A stretch of DNA of 55,682 nucleotides from Lachnospiraceae bacterium (GCA_021770755.1 JAETQI010000030.1:1-55682), one strand, 5' to 3'. Positions 16,586 to 26,382 are shown, counted from the stretch's first letter. Numbers and translations are program-made. The notes: a model not told the origin generated them from the letters alone.

Positions 16586-19057
16586 ATGCCAAATATTTTT
16601 TTGTCTCATAGTAGTGTGGATAAAGAGCGGTATGTAAGGTTAGTGGCCGAAAAATTGGAAAAAAAATTAGATCAGCATTCTATTCACTATGATGAATATA
16701 CGTTTGAATCTGGAATGAAGTCGATGGAAGAAATAAAGAAGGGGCTTAATTCAACAGATTTGTTTGTTGTATTTTTGTCAAGAAAGGCATTGACATCGAG
16801 ATGGGTAAAAAAGGAATTACTTATTTCCAAAGAATTACTTGGAAAAGAGATGATTAAGAGAATTTATCCGATAGTGATAGAAGAGGATTTAGACTGGAAA
16901 GATCCAATAATTCCAGAATGGTTGACAGATTACACTTTAAAGTATATTTCTAAACCTACTAAAGCGGTGCAATTAATAATGAAAAGGGTTATAGAAATAA
17001 TGTGGGATTTGAATCCTAAAATTAAAGCTAAAGATGAATTATTTGTAGGACGGAATACTCAAATAGAAGAATTCGAAAACAGAAGATATGATTATGAGAA
17101 AGGTACTGTACTAGCTTATATTGCTGCTGGAATTCCTAAGTTGGGGAGAAGAAGCTTATTAAAGCATTGTTTTGCAAAGGCTAAAATAATTGAAAGACAA
17201 TATAGAGCTTCTGATATCGAACTTGGAATGTATGATGGTATTGAAGATTTTATTATTTATGTCAATGATTTAGGTTTTTCTAATAGTGTAAATTTAAAAA
17301 GGTTTATGAAACGTGGAATGAAAGATAAATGTGCTGTTTTAGCAGGGTTATTAGATGATATTGCACGTAATAAAGAGATTTTATTGATTGATGATCAAGG
17401 ATGTATTATTACACATGAAGGACAGATGTGTGAGTGGTTCATCGATACGCTAAAAATGATGAAAAATACTACACGAACTGTACTGGGGATAGCATCAAAA
17501 TTCAAGACATATATTCCTGTCAGAACTGATTTAGTGTTTGTAATTGATGTTCCGCCAATGAATAAGATGGAATGTGGTGGATTATTACAAGAGTATTTGG
17601 AAATTGATAATATATCTTTGAGTAAAGAAGATTATAAAAATTATGTGGGAATGATGAATGGATTTCCCGAGCAAATTAAATTTACTTGCTCGTTAATTGC
17701 AAAAAATGGAATACAAAGAACGTATGATTTTTCATCTGAAATTGCAAACTATGATTCTGAAATTATAGGTCAGTTAATGAGAACAATTGAGAGCTCAAAA
17801 GAAGATATGGATTTTTTACGGTTTTTAATAGAATTAAATATGGTGTCTTATCAAATTTTGCAGAAAATTGTTTTAGATGATGATTTGGTAAAAGAAAAAA
17901 TTAATAAATTCTATATTAATGGAATTATTGAATTTGTAGGAGTTTCGAATGAATATATAAAAATTGAAACGGCTATAAAAGATTATGTAACAAGAGCAGA
18001 GTATATATTGTCAGATGATTATTCAAAAAAATTGGATAAGTATATATCGGATTTTATAAATGAATATCAGTATGAAGAATTAGATATGCCAGATTATTTG
18101 TTAAAGTTAAAAGAATCTTTAAAAGCAAATGGGGAAATAGATAATCAATATATGATTCCATCGCAATATTTAAAAACAATGGTTGAATTATATGAGAAAC
18201 AAAAAGATTATGCTAAAGTAATAGAGTATGCAGATATAGTTTTGAAGAGTACTGATTATATTGAGGAAAAGTTAATCTTTGAAATTCGCTATTTCCTTTG
18301 TATGGCATTGGCAAAAAGAAGAAACAGAAGAATGCTAAGTGAAGTTCAAAATATTTCAGGTGCAGATCATAGTTTTTTATTAGGCTTTTATTATAGAATG
18401 GTAGGGAGTTACGATAAAGCGCTAGAAGAGCTGAATAAAAGTTTAGTAATAAGAAAGAACTTTTCAAAAGCTAAGAGAGAAAAAGTACAAGTGTTAATTA
18501 ATTTGGAACGTTATGAGGAAGCATTAGATGTGGCAAAAGAAAATTATGAAAATGATAAAGCGAACCCTTACCATGCACACGCATACTTTTTGTGTCTGAT
18601 TAAGGGTGATGAGTTTGAATCGAATGAGAGCGTTATAACGGAAGTAGTGGATAATTTGGGAAAAGCAACCTCGGATTTGGGGAAAGAATTATATATACGT
18701 TGTAGAGCATTAAAAGAAGCATATTTAGATAAGAATATTGATATGGCATTAGCGCTTATAGAAAATGCTTTTAAAGAAAGTAATAACCCAATTTATTCAT
18801 TGCAAGACAAGTTTGATATATGTGAACACCTTAAAGCTTATGGAGAGATGGATAAAGTTATTAGGGAAGTAGAAAATTTGAAAATGCAAGATACGTATGG
18901 AAAAGAAAGAGCTTTATATAGGATGAAAGCTTTATATGCAGCGTATGTTAATAATGAAAAAGAGGTTGCAAAAATTATGAAGCAGATTGAGGAAAAAGGT
19001 ATTAAGATAAATCTGGCAATTCTCAAGAAAAAAATTGATAATATATTCAAAAATTAG
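16586..19057 (+). CDS. TIR domain / STAND-like NTPase / TPR protein, probable NLR-type anti-phage defence
   Basis: An 823-aa protein. Residues 3-125 form a TIR domain: FLSHSSVDKE at the start, FVVFLSRKAL, then SRWVKKEL, where Glu77 fits the NADase glutamate. LFVGRN (152-157) opens an ATPase-like module. Its phosphate loop is atypical (GIPKLGRRSLL, 182-192; Lys-Thr replaced by Arg-Arg), and a Walker B-like LLIDDQG lies at 266-272. Residues 530-810 are repeated helices of TPR type (YYRMVGSYDKALEELNKSLV). This sensor-switch-effector layout matches bacterial NLR-like defence proteins that degrade NAD after phage sensing. It is a single gene with a good ribosome binding site (GGAGG) and much richer in A+T than its neighbours, so probably recent cargo. 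NADase activity is inferred. Confidence 0.75.
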   Translation: MPNIFLSHSSVDKERYVRLVAEKLEKKLDQHSIHYDEYTFESGMKSMEEIKKGLNSTDLFVVFLSRKALTSRWVKKELLISKELLGKEMIKRIYPIVIEEDLDWKDPIIPEWLTDYTLKYISKPTKAVQLIMKRVIEIMWDLNPKIKAKDELFVGRNTQIEEFENRRYDYEKGTVLAYIAAGIPKLGRRSLLKHCFAKAKIIERQYRASDIELGMYDGIEDFIIYVNDLGFSNSVNLKRFMKRGMKDKCAVLAGLLDDIARNKEILLIDDQGCIITHEGQMCEWFIDTLKMMKNTTRTVLGIASKFKTYIPVRTDLVFVIDVPPMNKMECGGLLQEYLEIDNISLSKEDYKNYVGMMNGFPEQIKFTCSLIAKNGIQRTYDFSSEIANYDSEIIGQLMRTIESSKEDMDFLRFLIELNMVSYQILQKIVLDDDLVKEKINKFYINGIIEFVGVSNEYIKIETAIKDYVTRAEYILSDDYSKKLDKYISDFINEYQYEELDMPDYLLKLKESLKANGEIDNQYMIPSQYLKTMVELYEKQKDYAKVIEYADIVLKSTDYIEEKLIFEIRYFLCMALAKRRNRRMLSEVQNISGADHSFLLGFYYRMVGSYDKALEELNKSLVIRKNFSKAKREKVQVLINLERYEEALDVAKENYENDKANPYHAHAYFLCLIKGDEFESNESVITEVVDNLGKATSDLGKELYIRCRALKEAYLDKNIDMALALIENAFKESNNPIYSLQDKFDICEHLKAYGEMDKVIREVENLKMQDTYGKERALYRMKALYAAYVNNEKEVAKIMKQIEEKGIKINLAILKKKIDNIFKN

Positions 19058-19127
19058 TATATTCATAGATTTTATAATGTTAAGGCGGACAGAGTACTTT
19101 GAAAATCTGATATAATTTCTAAAGAAA

Positions 19128-19686
19128 AATTAGTCCTTACTTGACAGAGGCTGATTTTGGCGTCGGACGGGATTTCGGCTACAAGAGACAGCACCTCGGG
19201 CACGACATGATGGGGCTTGTCGGCACGCCGATCATCGCAGTCGAGTCGGGCTATGTGGAGGCGCTTGGCTGGAACCGTTATGGCGGATGGCGCATCGGGA
19301 TCCGCAGCTTTGACAAAAAGCGGTATTATTACTATGCCCACCTGCGGCAGAACAGACCATACGCGGAGGGGCTCAAGGAAGGGGACTATGTCACCGCGGG
19401 GGATGTGATCGGATACATGGGGCATACCGGCTACAGTGACAAGGAGAACGTGAACAACATCAAGACGGTGCATCTCCATGTGGGGCTGCAGTTGATCTTT
19501 GACGAGTCGCAGAAGGATGGCAACAATGAGATCTGGGTTGACTTTTACCAGCTAGCAGGATTCCTGAGCGGCCACAGGTGTGAAGTCGAGCGCGATGATT
19601 TCACGAAGGAGTGGGACCGGAAATATGACATGAAAGATCCAGCCGTGCCCGATGCGGCGCCTGCGGAGACTGTGAAGGATGCATAA
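19128..19686 (+). pseudogene. M23-family metallopeptidase, 5' part missing
   Basis: The readable frame starts at a TTG at 19141. From residue 5 it is a LytM/M23 domain: the zinc motif HLGHD (His18, Asp22), then YYYYAHLRQN and the second zinc motif VHLHVG. The C-terminal 40 residues extend past the domain. A functional enzyme would need a signal or membrane segment and the start of the fold, which are absent; DNA upstream is AT-rich island sequence. The break coincides with TTACTTGACA (19137-19146), close to the right-end sequence of the element at 42319-51489. It is therefore a likely island boundary, although no matching 5' half is in the window. Confidence 0.75.
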
Positions 19687-19820
19687 ATCGCAGTAAATGG
19701 GAAAAATGCACAATAAACGGCGGCGATATAAGTCCGGGACAGAAGTGAATTTTATAAAAGTGGATAATTTTAACAGGCAAAATTCGTCAACATTGCAATA
19801 AATATCAAAAGACAAATAGA

Positions 19821-19849
19821 TTGCTTTTTTTTTAACAATGTGATAAAAT
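19821..19849 (+). promoter_or_regulatory. promoter with Rex-like operator ahead of the butyrate operon
   Basis: TTGCTT (19821-19826), a 17-bp spacer and TAAAAT (19844-19849) form a promoter. TTGCTTTTTTTTTAACAA (19821-19838) has a perfect right half of the Rex consensus TTGTTAA-N4-TTAACAA, and the left half matches four of seven. Repressor bound here would cover the -35. The 372-base gap 19687-20058 otherwise holds AT-rich leader without a gene. Confidence 0.45.
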
Positions 19850-20073
19850 AAGCACAATGGTTGTGGTTCATATAAAAAAGAGCAGAATTAGAATACTGCA
19901 CAAATGATTTGCACAATAAAAAGTTACGTTTAGAGAGATTGCAAAAAAAGTTTGTGCATTTTTCATGATTTTCCAGCTTTTGTTATAAAAATCACAGTCA
20001 CAAGGAAACTGACAGGCGGATGCAAAGACAGCGGAAGCCTGTTGTGAGAGTATAAAAAATGGAGGAAAAGAGA

Positions 20074-21258
20074 ATGGCAAAGAAAATTGTATTAGCAGGT
20101 GCATGTCGTACAGCAATCGGCACTATGGGCGGCTCGCTCAGTACAACTCCGGCTCCGGAGCTTGGAGCGATCGTGATCAAGGAGGCTCTGAACAGGGCGG
20201 GCGTTCCGGCTGACAAGGTGGATCATGTATATATGGGCTGTGTTATCCAGGCAGGACTGGGACAGAATGTTGCCCGTCAGTCTTCGATCAAGGCAGGACT
20301 TCCCATCGAGACACCGGCGGTTACGGTGAATGTTGTGTGCGGTTCCGGTCTGAACTGCGTGAACATGGCTGCCCAGATGATCCTGGCTGGCGATGCTGAT
20401 ATCGTAGTGGCGGGTGGTATGGAAAATATGTCCATGGCTCCTTTTGCACTTCCTAATGCACGTTTCGGCTATAGAATGAACAACGGAGTGCTGGTAGATA
20501 CCATGATCAAGGATGCGCTCTGGGATGCGTTCAATGATTACCACATGATCCAGACAGCGGACAATATCTGCGACGAGTGGGGGATCACACGCGAGGAGCT
20601 TGACGCGTTTGCATTGAAGAGCCAGCAGAAGGCGGAGGCCGCTCAGAAGTCGGGTGCGTTTGACAAGGAGATCGTACCTGTGATGGTCAAGAAGAAAAAA
20701 GAGATGGTAGAGTTCAAGGTAGACGAGGGACCAAGGGCAGGATCCACGATCGAGGGGCTTGCAAAACTTCGTCCGATCAACAAAGATAAATATGTCACAG
20801 CAGGCAATGCATCCGGCATCAATGACGGTGCGGCTGCGATCGTAGTCATGAGCGAGGAGAAGGCAAAGGAACTGGGCGTGACACCGATGGCAGAGTGGGT
20901 TGCAGGCGCACTTGCAGGTGTGAGACCGGAGGTTATGGGTATCGGGCCTGTCGCAGCGACCAAGAAGGTTCTGGCTAAGACTGGCATGAAGATCGAGGAT
21001 TTTGATATCATCGAGGCAAACGAGGCGTTTGCGGCACAGTCGATCGCGGTGGGCAGAGATCTGGGGATCGATGTGGATAAGCAGTTGAATCCGAACGGCG
21101 GCGCGATCGCGTTAGGCCATCCGGTAGGCGCTTCCGGATGCCGTATCCTGGTCACACTGCTTCATGAGATGGAGGCAAAGGACGCGAAGACGGGTCTTGC
21201 TACATTATGTATCGGCGGCGGTATGGGCTGCTCTACAGTTGTTAAGAAATACGAATAA
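20074..21258 (+). CDS. thlA: acetyl-CoA C-acetyltransferase (thiolase)
   Basis: A 394-aa enzyme that condenses two acetyl-CoA to acetoacetyl-CoA, the first step of butyrate synthesis in the cytoplasm. The nucleophile Cys89 lies in [10 protein letters not shown]. The C-terminal catalytic blocks are [17 protein letters not shown] (His) and IGGGMGCS (Cys). The start at 20074 is chosen because GGAGGAAAAGAG precedes it; an ATG at 20059 lies ahead of that site. It leads a six-gene operon on the same strand with 27-105-base gaps and no clear terminator until after etfA. A Rex-like site upstream suggests repression at low NADH/NAD ratio. Confidence 0.95.
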   Translation: MAKKIVLAGACRTAIGTMGGSLSTTPAPELGAIVIKEALNRAGVPADKVDHVYMGCVIQAGLGQNVARQSSIKAGLPIETPAVTVNVVCGSGLNCVNMAAQMILAGDADIVVAGGMENMSMAPFALPNARFGYRMNNGVLVDTMIKDALWDAFNDYHMIQTADNICDEWGITREELDAFALKSQQKAEAAQKSGAFDKEIVPVMVKKKKEMVEFKVDEGPRAGSTIEGLAKLRPINKDKYVTAGNASGINDGAAAIVVMSEEKAKELGVTPMAEWVAGALAGVRPEVMGIGPVAATKKVLAKTGMKIEDFDIIEANEAFAAQSIAVGRDLGIDVDKQLNPNGGAIALGHPVGASGCRILVTLLHEMEAKDAKTGLATLCIGGGMGCSTVVKKYE

Positions 21259-21285
21259 ATCACCAATCACAAACCGGAGGTAAGT

Positions 21286-22071
21286 ATGGAATACATATTA
21301 TATGAAGTAAACGGTGCAGTCGGAAAGATCACGATCAATCGTGAGAAAGCCCTGAATGCATTGAATTCGCAGGTGCTGGACGAGCTGGATGCGACACTTG
21401 ACGCTGTGGATCTCGATGCGGTGAGGTGTCTGATCCTCACAGGCGCAGGCACGAAGTCATTCGTTGCCGGCGCAGACATCGGCGAGATGAGCACGCTCAC
21501 AAAGGCGGAGGGCGAGGCTTTTGGCAAGAAGGGCAATGACGTGTTCAGGAAGCTTGAGACTTTTCCGATCCCTGTGATCGCGGCTGTAAACGGATTCGCA
21601 CTCGGCGGCGGATGCGAGATCTCCATGAGCTGCGATATCAGGATCTGTTCTGAGAATGCCGTGTTTGGCCAGCCGGAAGTTGGTCTTGGCATCACGCCGG
21701 GATTTGGCGGTACGCAGAGGCTTGCCCGTCTTGTGGGTGCCGGTATGGCAAAACAGATGATCTACACGGCAAGAAATATCAAGGCGGACGAGGCGCTCCG
21801 GATCGGTCTGGTGAACGCTGTATATCCTGCGGAGGAGCTGATGGCACAGGCGGAGAAGATGGCGGCAGGCATCGCAAAGAATGCTCCGATCGCGGTCCGC
21901 AACTGCAAGAAGGCGATCAACGAAGGTCTTGACGTGGATATGGACAAGGCGATCGTGATCGAGGAGAAGCTGTTTGGCGACTGCTTTGAGACAGAGGATC
22001 AGAAGTACGGTATGGCATTCTTCCTGGACAAGAACAAGGAGAAAGTGAAAGAACCGTTCAAAAACTGCTGA
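21286..22071 (+). CDS. crt: 3-hydroxybutyryl-CoA dehydratase (crotonase)
   Basis: A 261-aa enoyl-CoA hydratase that dehydrates 3-hydroxybutyryl-CoA to crotonyl-CoA. The oxyanion-hole segments are AGADIGEMSTLT and AVNGFALGGGCEISM. The two catalytic glutamates fit GQPEVGLGITPGFGGTQR and the preceding helix. Length and sequence are typical of clostridial Crt. It lies 27 bases after thlA behind CCGGAGG. The product is passed to Bcd/Etf two genes on, with the reductase Hbd in between. Confidence 0.95.
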   Translation: MEYILYEVNGAVGKITINREKALNALNSQVLDELDATLDAVDLDAVRCLILTGAGTKSFVAGADIGEMSTLTKAEGEAFGKKGNDVFRKLETFPIPVIAAVNGFALGGGCEISMSCDIRICSENAVFGQPEVGLGITPGFGGTQRLARLVGAGMAKQMIYTARNIKADEALRIGLVNAVYPAEELMAQAEKMAAGIAKNAPIAVRNCKKAINEGLDVDMDKAIVIEEKLFGDCFETEDQKYGMAFFLDKNKEKVKEPFKNC

Positions 22072-22135
22072 CCGGCGTTTGCTGCGAGCGCTTTAAGAAA
22101 AAGAAATAGAGAAAATATGAATAGGAGGATCAACA

Positions 22136-22978
22136 ATGAAGGTAGGTATTATTGGTGCTGGAACGATGGGTTCCGGTATTGCGCAGGCATTTGCGATGAC
22201 AGACGGTTATGAGGTGTGCTTATGTGATATCAAGCAGGAGTTCGCTGACGGCGGAAAGGCGAAGATCTTAAAGAATCTGAACTTCCTTGTCAGCAAGGAG
22301 AAGATCACGCAGGAGAAGGCGGACGCGATCGCAGCAAAGATCGCGACAGGTCTGAAGGATATCTGTACAGACTGCGATCTCGTGATCGAGGTTGCGCCTG
22401 AGAAGATGGAGATCAAGAAGACTACATTTAAGGAACTGCAGGAGATCGTAAAGCCTGAGTGTATCTTTGCCACAAACACTTCTTCCCTCTCGATCACAGA
22501 GATGGGCGCAGGTCTTGACCGCCCGCTCGTTGGTATGCACTTCTTCAATCCGGCTGACAGAATGAAGCTGGTGGAGGTGATCGCAGGTGCAAACACACCG
22601 GCCGAGCTGGTCGAGAAGATCAAGGGCATCGCGGCAGAGATCGGCAAGACGCCTGTCGAGGTGAACGAGGCGGCAGGTTTCGTTGTAAACAGGATCCTGA
22701 TCCCGATGATCAACGAGGCGATCAATGTGTACGCGGCAGGTGTAGCAAGTGTTGCGGACATCGATGTAGCGATGCAGCTTGGCGCAAATCACCCGATGGG
22801 ACCTCTGGCGCTCGGCGACTACATAGGACTGGATATCGTGCTTGCGATCATGGAAGTGATCTATGCTGAGACAGGTGATTCCAAGTATGCACCGTCACCG
22901 CTGCTCAGAAAGATGGTACGTGCCGGAAAGCTTGGAAAGAAGACAGGCGCTGGCTTCTATGATTATTCTAAGAAATAA
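22136..22978 (+). CDS. hbd: 3-hydroxybutyryl-CoA dehydrogenase
   Basis: A 280-aa dehydrogenase that reduces acetoacetyl-CoA with NAD(P)H. The Rossmann motif is VGIIGAGTMGSGIA at residues 3-16. The substrate-binding His lies in LVGMHFFNPADRMKLVEVI, and the C-terminal dimer domain has NHPMGPLALGDYIGLD. A strong AGGAGG precedes the start. It shares the operon with thlA, crt, bcd and etfBA, in the order common to Lachnospiraceae butyrate producers. The length is standard and no defect is visible. Confidence 0.95.
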   Translation: MKVGIIGAGTMGSGIAQAFAMTDGYEVCLCDIKQEFADGGKAKILKNLNFLVSKEKITQEKADAIAAKIATGLKDICTDCDLVIEVAPEKMEIKKTTFKELQEIVKPECIFATNTSSLSITEMGAGLDRPLVGMHFFNPADRMKLVEVIAGANTPAELVEKIKGIAAEIGKTPVEVNEAAGFVVNRILIPMINEAINVYAAGVASVADIDVAMQLGANHPMGPLALGDYIGLDIVLAIMEVIYAETGDSKYAPSPLLRKMVRAGKLGKKTGAGFYDYSKK

Positions 22979-23083
22979 TTGAGTATGTGATACGGCGGCG
23001 AGTCGCTGTGCAGTCAGCACAGGGGCTTGCTGTTCGTGGTATAAATAATCTATCAAAGTTAAATAAAACGGAGGAATAATAAC

Positions 23084-24250
23084 ATGGATTTTACATTGAG
23101 TAAAGAGCATGAGATGGCGAGAACACTCTTTAGAGAGTTCGCTGAGAAAGAGGTAAAGCCTCTTGCAATCGAAGTAGATGAGACAGAGGAGTTCCCAAGA
23201 GCTACTGTCGAGAAGATGGCGAAGGCTGGTTTCATGGGGATCCCTATTCCAAAGGAGTACGGCGGACAGGGCTGTGACGTCCTGACATATGCGATGTGTG
23301 TCGAGGAGCTGGCAAAGGTCTGCGGCACGACAGCGGTTATCGTGTCTGCACATACTTCACTCTGCTGCGACCCGATCCTTACATATGGTACAGAGGAGCA
23401 GAAGCAGAAGTACCTGCCGGATCTTGCGAGCGGTAAGAAGATCGGTGCTTTTGGCCTGACGGAGCCGGGCGCTGGTACAGATGCGCAGGGACAGCAGACC
23501 AAGGCTGTGCTGGAAGGCGATGAGTGGGTTTTAAACGGTTCCAAGATCTTTATCACAAACGGTAAGGAAGCGGATGTGTATGTGATCTTTGCGATCACAG
23601 GCATGATCGAGAAGCGCGGAAGAATGACGAAAGAGATCTCTGCGTTCATCGTGGAGAAGGGTACACCCGGATTCTCATTTGGTACGAAGGAGAAGAAGAT
23701 GGGTATCCGCGGTTCATCTACATATGAGCTGATCTTCACAGACTGCCGCATTCCAAAGGAGAATATGTTAGGTCAGCAGGGCAAGGGCTTTGGCATCGCC
23801 ATGCACACACTTGATGGCGGACGAATCGGTATCGCTGCGCAGGCGCTCGGTCTTGGCGAGGGTGCGCTGGAGAGGACGATCGCGTATGTAAAAGAGAGAA
23901 AGCAGTTTGGCCGTGCGATCGGCGCTTTCCAGAATACACAGTTCCAGCTTGCAGATATGGCTACAAAGGCACAGGCTGCACAGTTTATGGTTTATAAGGC
24001 TGCATGTACAAAGGATCAGTACACAAAGGATCACAAGACATCATACAATGTGGAGGCTGCCATGGCGAAGCTGTATGCTGCGGAGATGGCGATGGAAGTT
24101 ACCACAAAGGCGGTTCAGTTACATGGCGGTTATGGCTACACGAGAGAGTACGAAGTGGAGCGCATGATGAGAGATGCCAAGATCACAGAGATCTACGAGG
24201 GCACGAGCGAAGTCCAGAGAATGGTCATCTCGTCAAACCTCTTGAAATAA
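23084..24250 (+). CDS. bcd: butyryl-CoA dehydrogenase
   Basis: A 388-aa short-chain acyl-CoA dehydrogenase with FAD. It works with EtfAB to reduce crotonyl-CoA to butyryl-CoA; in Clostridia this complex bifurcates electrons from NADH to ferredoxin as well. Visible blocks are GAFGLTEPGAGTDAQGQQT (FAD and substrate), GGRIGIAAQALGLGEGALE and LHGGYGYTREYEVERMMRD. The catalytic glutamate is in IYEGTSEVQRM. The start follows GGAGG. A GC hairpin sits behind its stop (24258-24278), ahead of etfB, and may set the ratio of Bcd to Etf transcripts. Confidence 0.95.
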   Translation: MDFTLSKEHEMARTLFREFAEKEVKPLAIEVDETEEFPRATVEKMAKAGFMGIPIPKEYGGQGCDVLTYAMCVEELAKVCGTTAVIVSAHTSLCCDPILTYGTEEQKQKYLPDLASGKKIGAFGLTEPGAGTDAQGQQTKAVLEGDEWVLNGSKIFITNGKEADVYVIFAITGMIEKRGRMTKEISAFIVEKGTPGFSFGTKEKKMGIRGSSTYELIFTDCRIPKENMLGQQGKGFGIAMHTLDGGRIGIAAQALGLGEGALERTIAYVKERKQFGRAIGAFQNTQFQLADMATKAQAAQFMVYKAACTKDQYTKDHKTSYNVEAAMAKLYAAEMAMEVTTKAVQLHGGYGYTREYEVERMMRDAKITEIYEGTSEVQRMVISSNLLK

Positions 24251-24257
24251 AATATCG

Positions 24258-24278
24258 GAACGCCGGAGGGCGGCGTTC
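24258..24278 (+). promoter_or_regulatory. intercistronic hairpin between bcd and etfB
   Basis: GAACGCCG (24258-24265) pairs perfectly with CGGCGTTC (24271-24278) around a five-base loop, followed by TTCTGGG rather than a T run. It is probably an RNA processing or stability element or a weak attenuator, since the operon continues behind it. Confidence 0.5.
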
Positions 24279-24352
24279 TTCTGGGTGAATCGTACAATTT
24301 AGACAGCGAATATAAAAAATTGTATTAAAATAAAAATAGAAGGAGAATGAAC

Positions 24353-25135
24353 ATGAAAGTTGTAGTATGTGTGAAACAGGTACCTGATACAAAGGGTGGC
24401 GTTAAGTTCAATCCTGATGGTACACTTGATAGAGCAGCTATGCTGACGATCATGAACCCTGACGACAAGGCAGGACTTGAGGCAGCATTACGGTTAAAAG
24501 ATCAGTATGGGGCAGAGGTGACAGTAGTCACGATGGGACTTCCCAAGGCTGAGGAAGTGCTCCGCGAGGCGATCGCCATGGGCGCGGACAAGGGTATCCT
24601 TGTGACGGACAGGGTACTTGGCGGAGCGGATACATGGGCTACCTCCCAGACGCTTGCAGGCGCGCTCAGAAATCTTGAATATGACCTGATCATCACAGGC
24701 CGCCAGGCGATCGACGGTGATACAGCACAGGTTGGTCCCCAGATCTCAGAACATCTTGGAATCCCTGTGATCTCTTATGCGCAGAAGATCCAGATCGAGG
24801 GCGACAGTGTTATCGTTGAGCGCCAGTATGATGACAGGTATCATGTGCTGAAAGCAAAGATGCCCTGCCTGATCACAGCGCTTGCTGAGCTGAACGAGCC
24901 TCGTTATATGACTCCGGGCGGAATCTTTGACGCGTACAAGGCAGAGATCACCACATGGGGCAGAGCGGACTTAAAGGATGTAGAGGATTCCAACCTTGGA
25001 TTGAAGGGTTCACCGACACAGATCGCAAGAGCGTCTGACAAGGTTCGGAAAGGACAGGGCGAGAAGGTTACACTGGATCCTTCTGAGTCTGTGACATACA
25101 TCATGGATAAGTTAAAAGAGAAGCATGTCATCTAA
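24353..25135 (+). CDS. etfB: electron transfer flavoprotein subunit beta
   Basis: A 260-aa subunit of the EtfAB partner of Bcd. The N-terminus MKVVVCVKQVPDT and the motif GRQAIDGDTAQVGPQISEHL, which binds nucleotide, are family signatures. The ATG at 24353 is preferred to one at 24347 because the AGGAG site ends only one base before the earlier codon. In clostridial bifurcating Etf the beta subunit holds the bifurcating FAD, which takes hydride from NADH. It is co-transcribed with bcd and etfA. Confidence 0.95.
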   Translation: MKVVVCVKQVPDTKGGVKFNPDGTLDRAAMLTIMNPDDKAGLEAALRLKDQYGAEVTVVTMGLPKAEEVLREAIAMGADKGILVTDRVLGGADTWATSQTLAGALRNLEYDLIITGRQAIDGDTAQVGPQISEHLGIPVISYAQKIQIEGDSVIVERQYDDRYHVLKAKMPCLITALAELNEPRYMTPGGIFDAYKAEITTWGRADLKDVEDSNLGLKGSPTQIARASDKVRKGQGEKVTLDPSESVTYIMDKLKEKHVI

Positions 25136-25184
25136 GAAAGTATCGATAGAAGAATAAAACTCTTATAGATAATGGAGGTTAATC

Positions 25185-26228
25185 ATGAATTTAGAAGAAT
25201 ATAAAGGCGTGTTTGTCTTCGCACAGCAGGTAGATAACAAGGTTAGCAGTATCGCCCTTGAGCTGATCGGCGAAGGTAAGAGACTTGCAGAGAAATTGTC
25301 TGCGGAAGTAACAGCAGTGTTAGTCGGAAGCGATGTGAAGGGTCTGGCAGATGAGCTTGCAGCTTACGGTGCAGACAGAGTGATCGTGGTGGACGACCCT
25401 GAGTTAAAGGAGTACAGAACAGAGCCTTATGCACATGCGCTGGCGTCTGTGATTGAGAAATACAAGCCGGAGATCCTGCTGGTAGGCGCTACAGCGATCG
25501 GCCGTGACTTAGGTCCGAGAGTTTCCGCGAGAGTACATACAGGACTGACAGCAGACTGTACATCGCTTGAGATCGGTGATTTTCCGATCAATCCGGTTCC
25601 TGGCAAGGAGCAGAAGCACAATCAGTTACTCATGACACGTCCTGCATTTGGTGGAAACACGATCGCTACGATCGCTTGTCCTGACTTCCGTCCCCAGATG
25701 GCGACAGTCCGTCCCGGCGTTATGCAGAAGCTGGAGAAGAAGGAAGGCGCTCAGGCTGTGATCGAGGAGTTCAATCCTGGATTTACACCGGACAACAAGT
25801 ATGTTGAGATCGTTGAGGTTGTCAAGAATCTCACAGACACAGTAGATATCATGGATGCAAAGATCCTCGTTTCCGGCGGACGCGGTGTCGGAAGCCCGGA
25901 GAATTTCAAGATCCTCGATGATCTGGCTGAGGCGATCGGCGGCACGGTGAGCTGCTCGCGTGCGGTTGTAGATGCCGGCTGGAAGAATAAGGATCTGCAG
26001 GTTGGACAGACTGGTAAGACTGTTCGTCCGAACGTATATTTCGCGATCGGTATCTCAGGCGCGATCCAGCATCTGGCAGGTATGGAGGAGTCCGATATCA
26101 TCATTGCGATCAACAAGGATGAGACCGCTCCGATCTTTGATGTGGCAGACTATGGTATCGTAGGGGATCTGAACAAGATCGTCCCGATGCTGACAGAGCA
26201 GATCAAGGCTGCAGTGGCAGGCAAGTAA
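25185..26228 (+). CDS. etfA: electron transfer flavoprotein subunit alpha
   Basis: A 347-aa subunit. The C-terminal FAD domain carries SGGRGVGSPENFKILDDLAE, VGQTGKTVRPNVYFAIGISG and IIAINKDETAPIFDVADYGI, all family hallmarks. It pairs with EtfB and passes electrons to the Bcd flavin. It is the last gene of the butyrate operon and is followed by a strong terminator. The start is set by GGAGG ten bases upstream. The length is normal and no ferredoxin-like N-terminal extension is present. Confidence 0.95.
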   Translation: MNLEEYKGVFVFAQQVDNKVSSIALELIGEGKRLAEKLSAEVTAVLVGSDVKGLADELAAYGADRVIVVDDPELKEYRTEPYAHALASVIEKYKPEILLVGATAIGRDLGPRVSARVHTGLTADCTSLEIGDFPINPVPGKEQKHNQLLMTRPAFGGNTIATIACPDFRPQMATVRPGVMQKLEKKEGAQAVIEEFNPGFTPDNKYVEIVEVVKNLTDTVDIMDAKILVSGGRGVGSPENFKILDDLAEAIGGTVSCSRAVVDAGWKNKDLQVGQTGKTVRPNVYFAIGISGAIQHLAGMEESDIIIAINKDETAPIFDVADYGIVGDLNKIVPMLTEQIKAAVAGK

Positions 26229-26260
26229 TCAGGGAATCACAGGAAATACAAAATTTTCAT

Positions 26261-26297
26261 AAAACCTCAAAGGATTTGTCCTTTGGGGTTTTATTTT
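26261..26297 (+). terminator. terminator of the butyrate operon
   Basis: AACCTCAAAGGA (26263-26274) pairs with TCCTTTGGGGTT (26279-26290) around TTTG, followed by TTATTTTG. It closes the thlA-etfA operon. Confidence 0.9.
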
Positions 26298-26382
26298 GTC
26301 GAAAAATGGGGTATAATCAAAATGTATTAATTTAAAAACAAGATTAGGAACTGTCAAAGTTCCTTGGATAAGGAGAAAGAGA

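Noticed and set aside
1537-19146. A complete conjugative element
   Set aside because: ParB and recombinases are present, but no relaxase, coupling protein or secretion genes, and the two borders lie in different genes.
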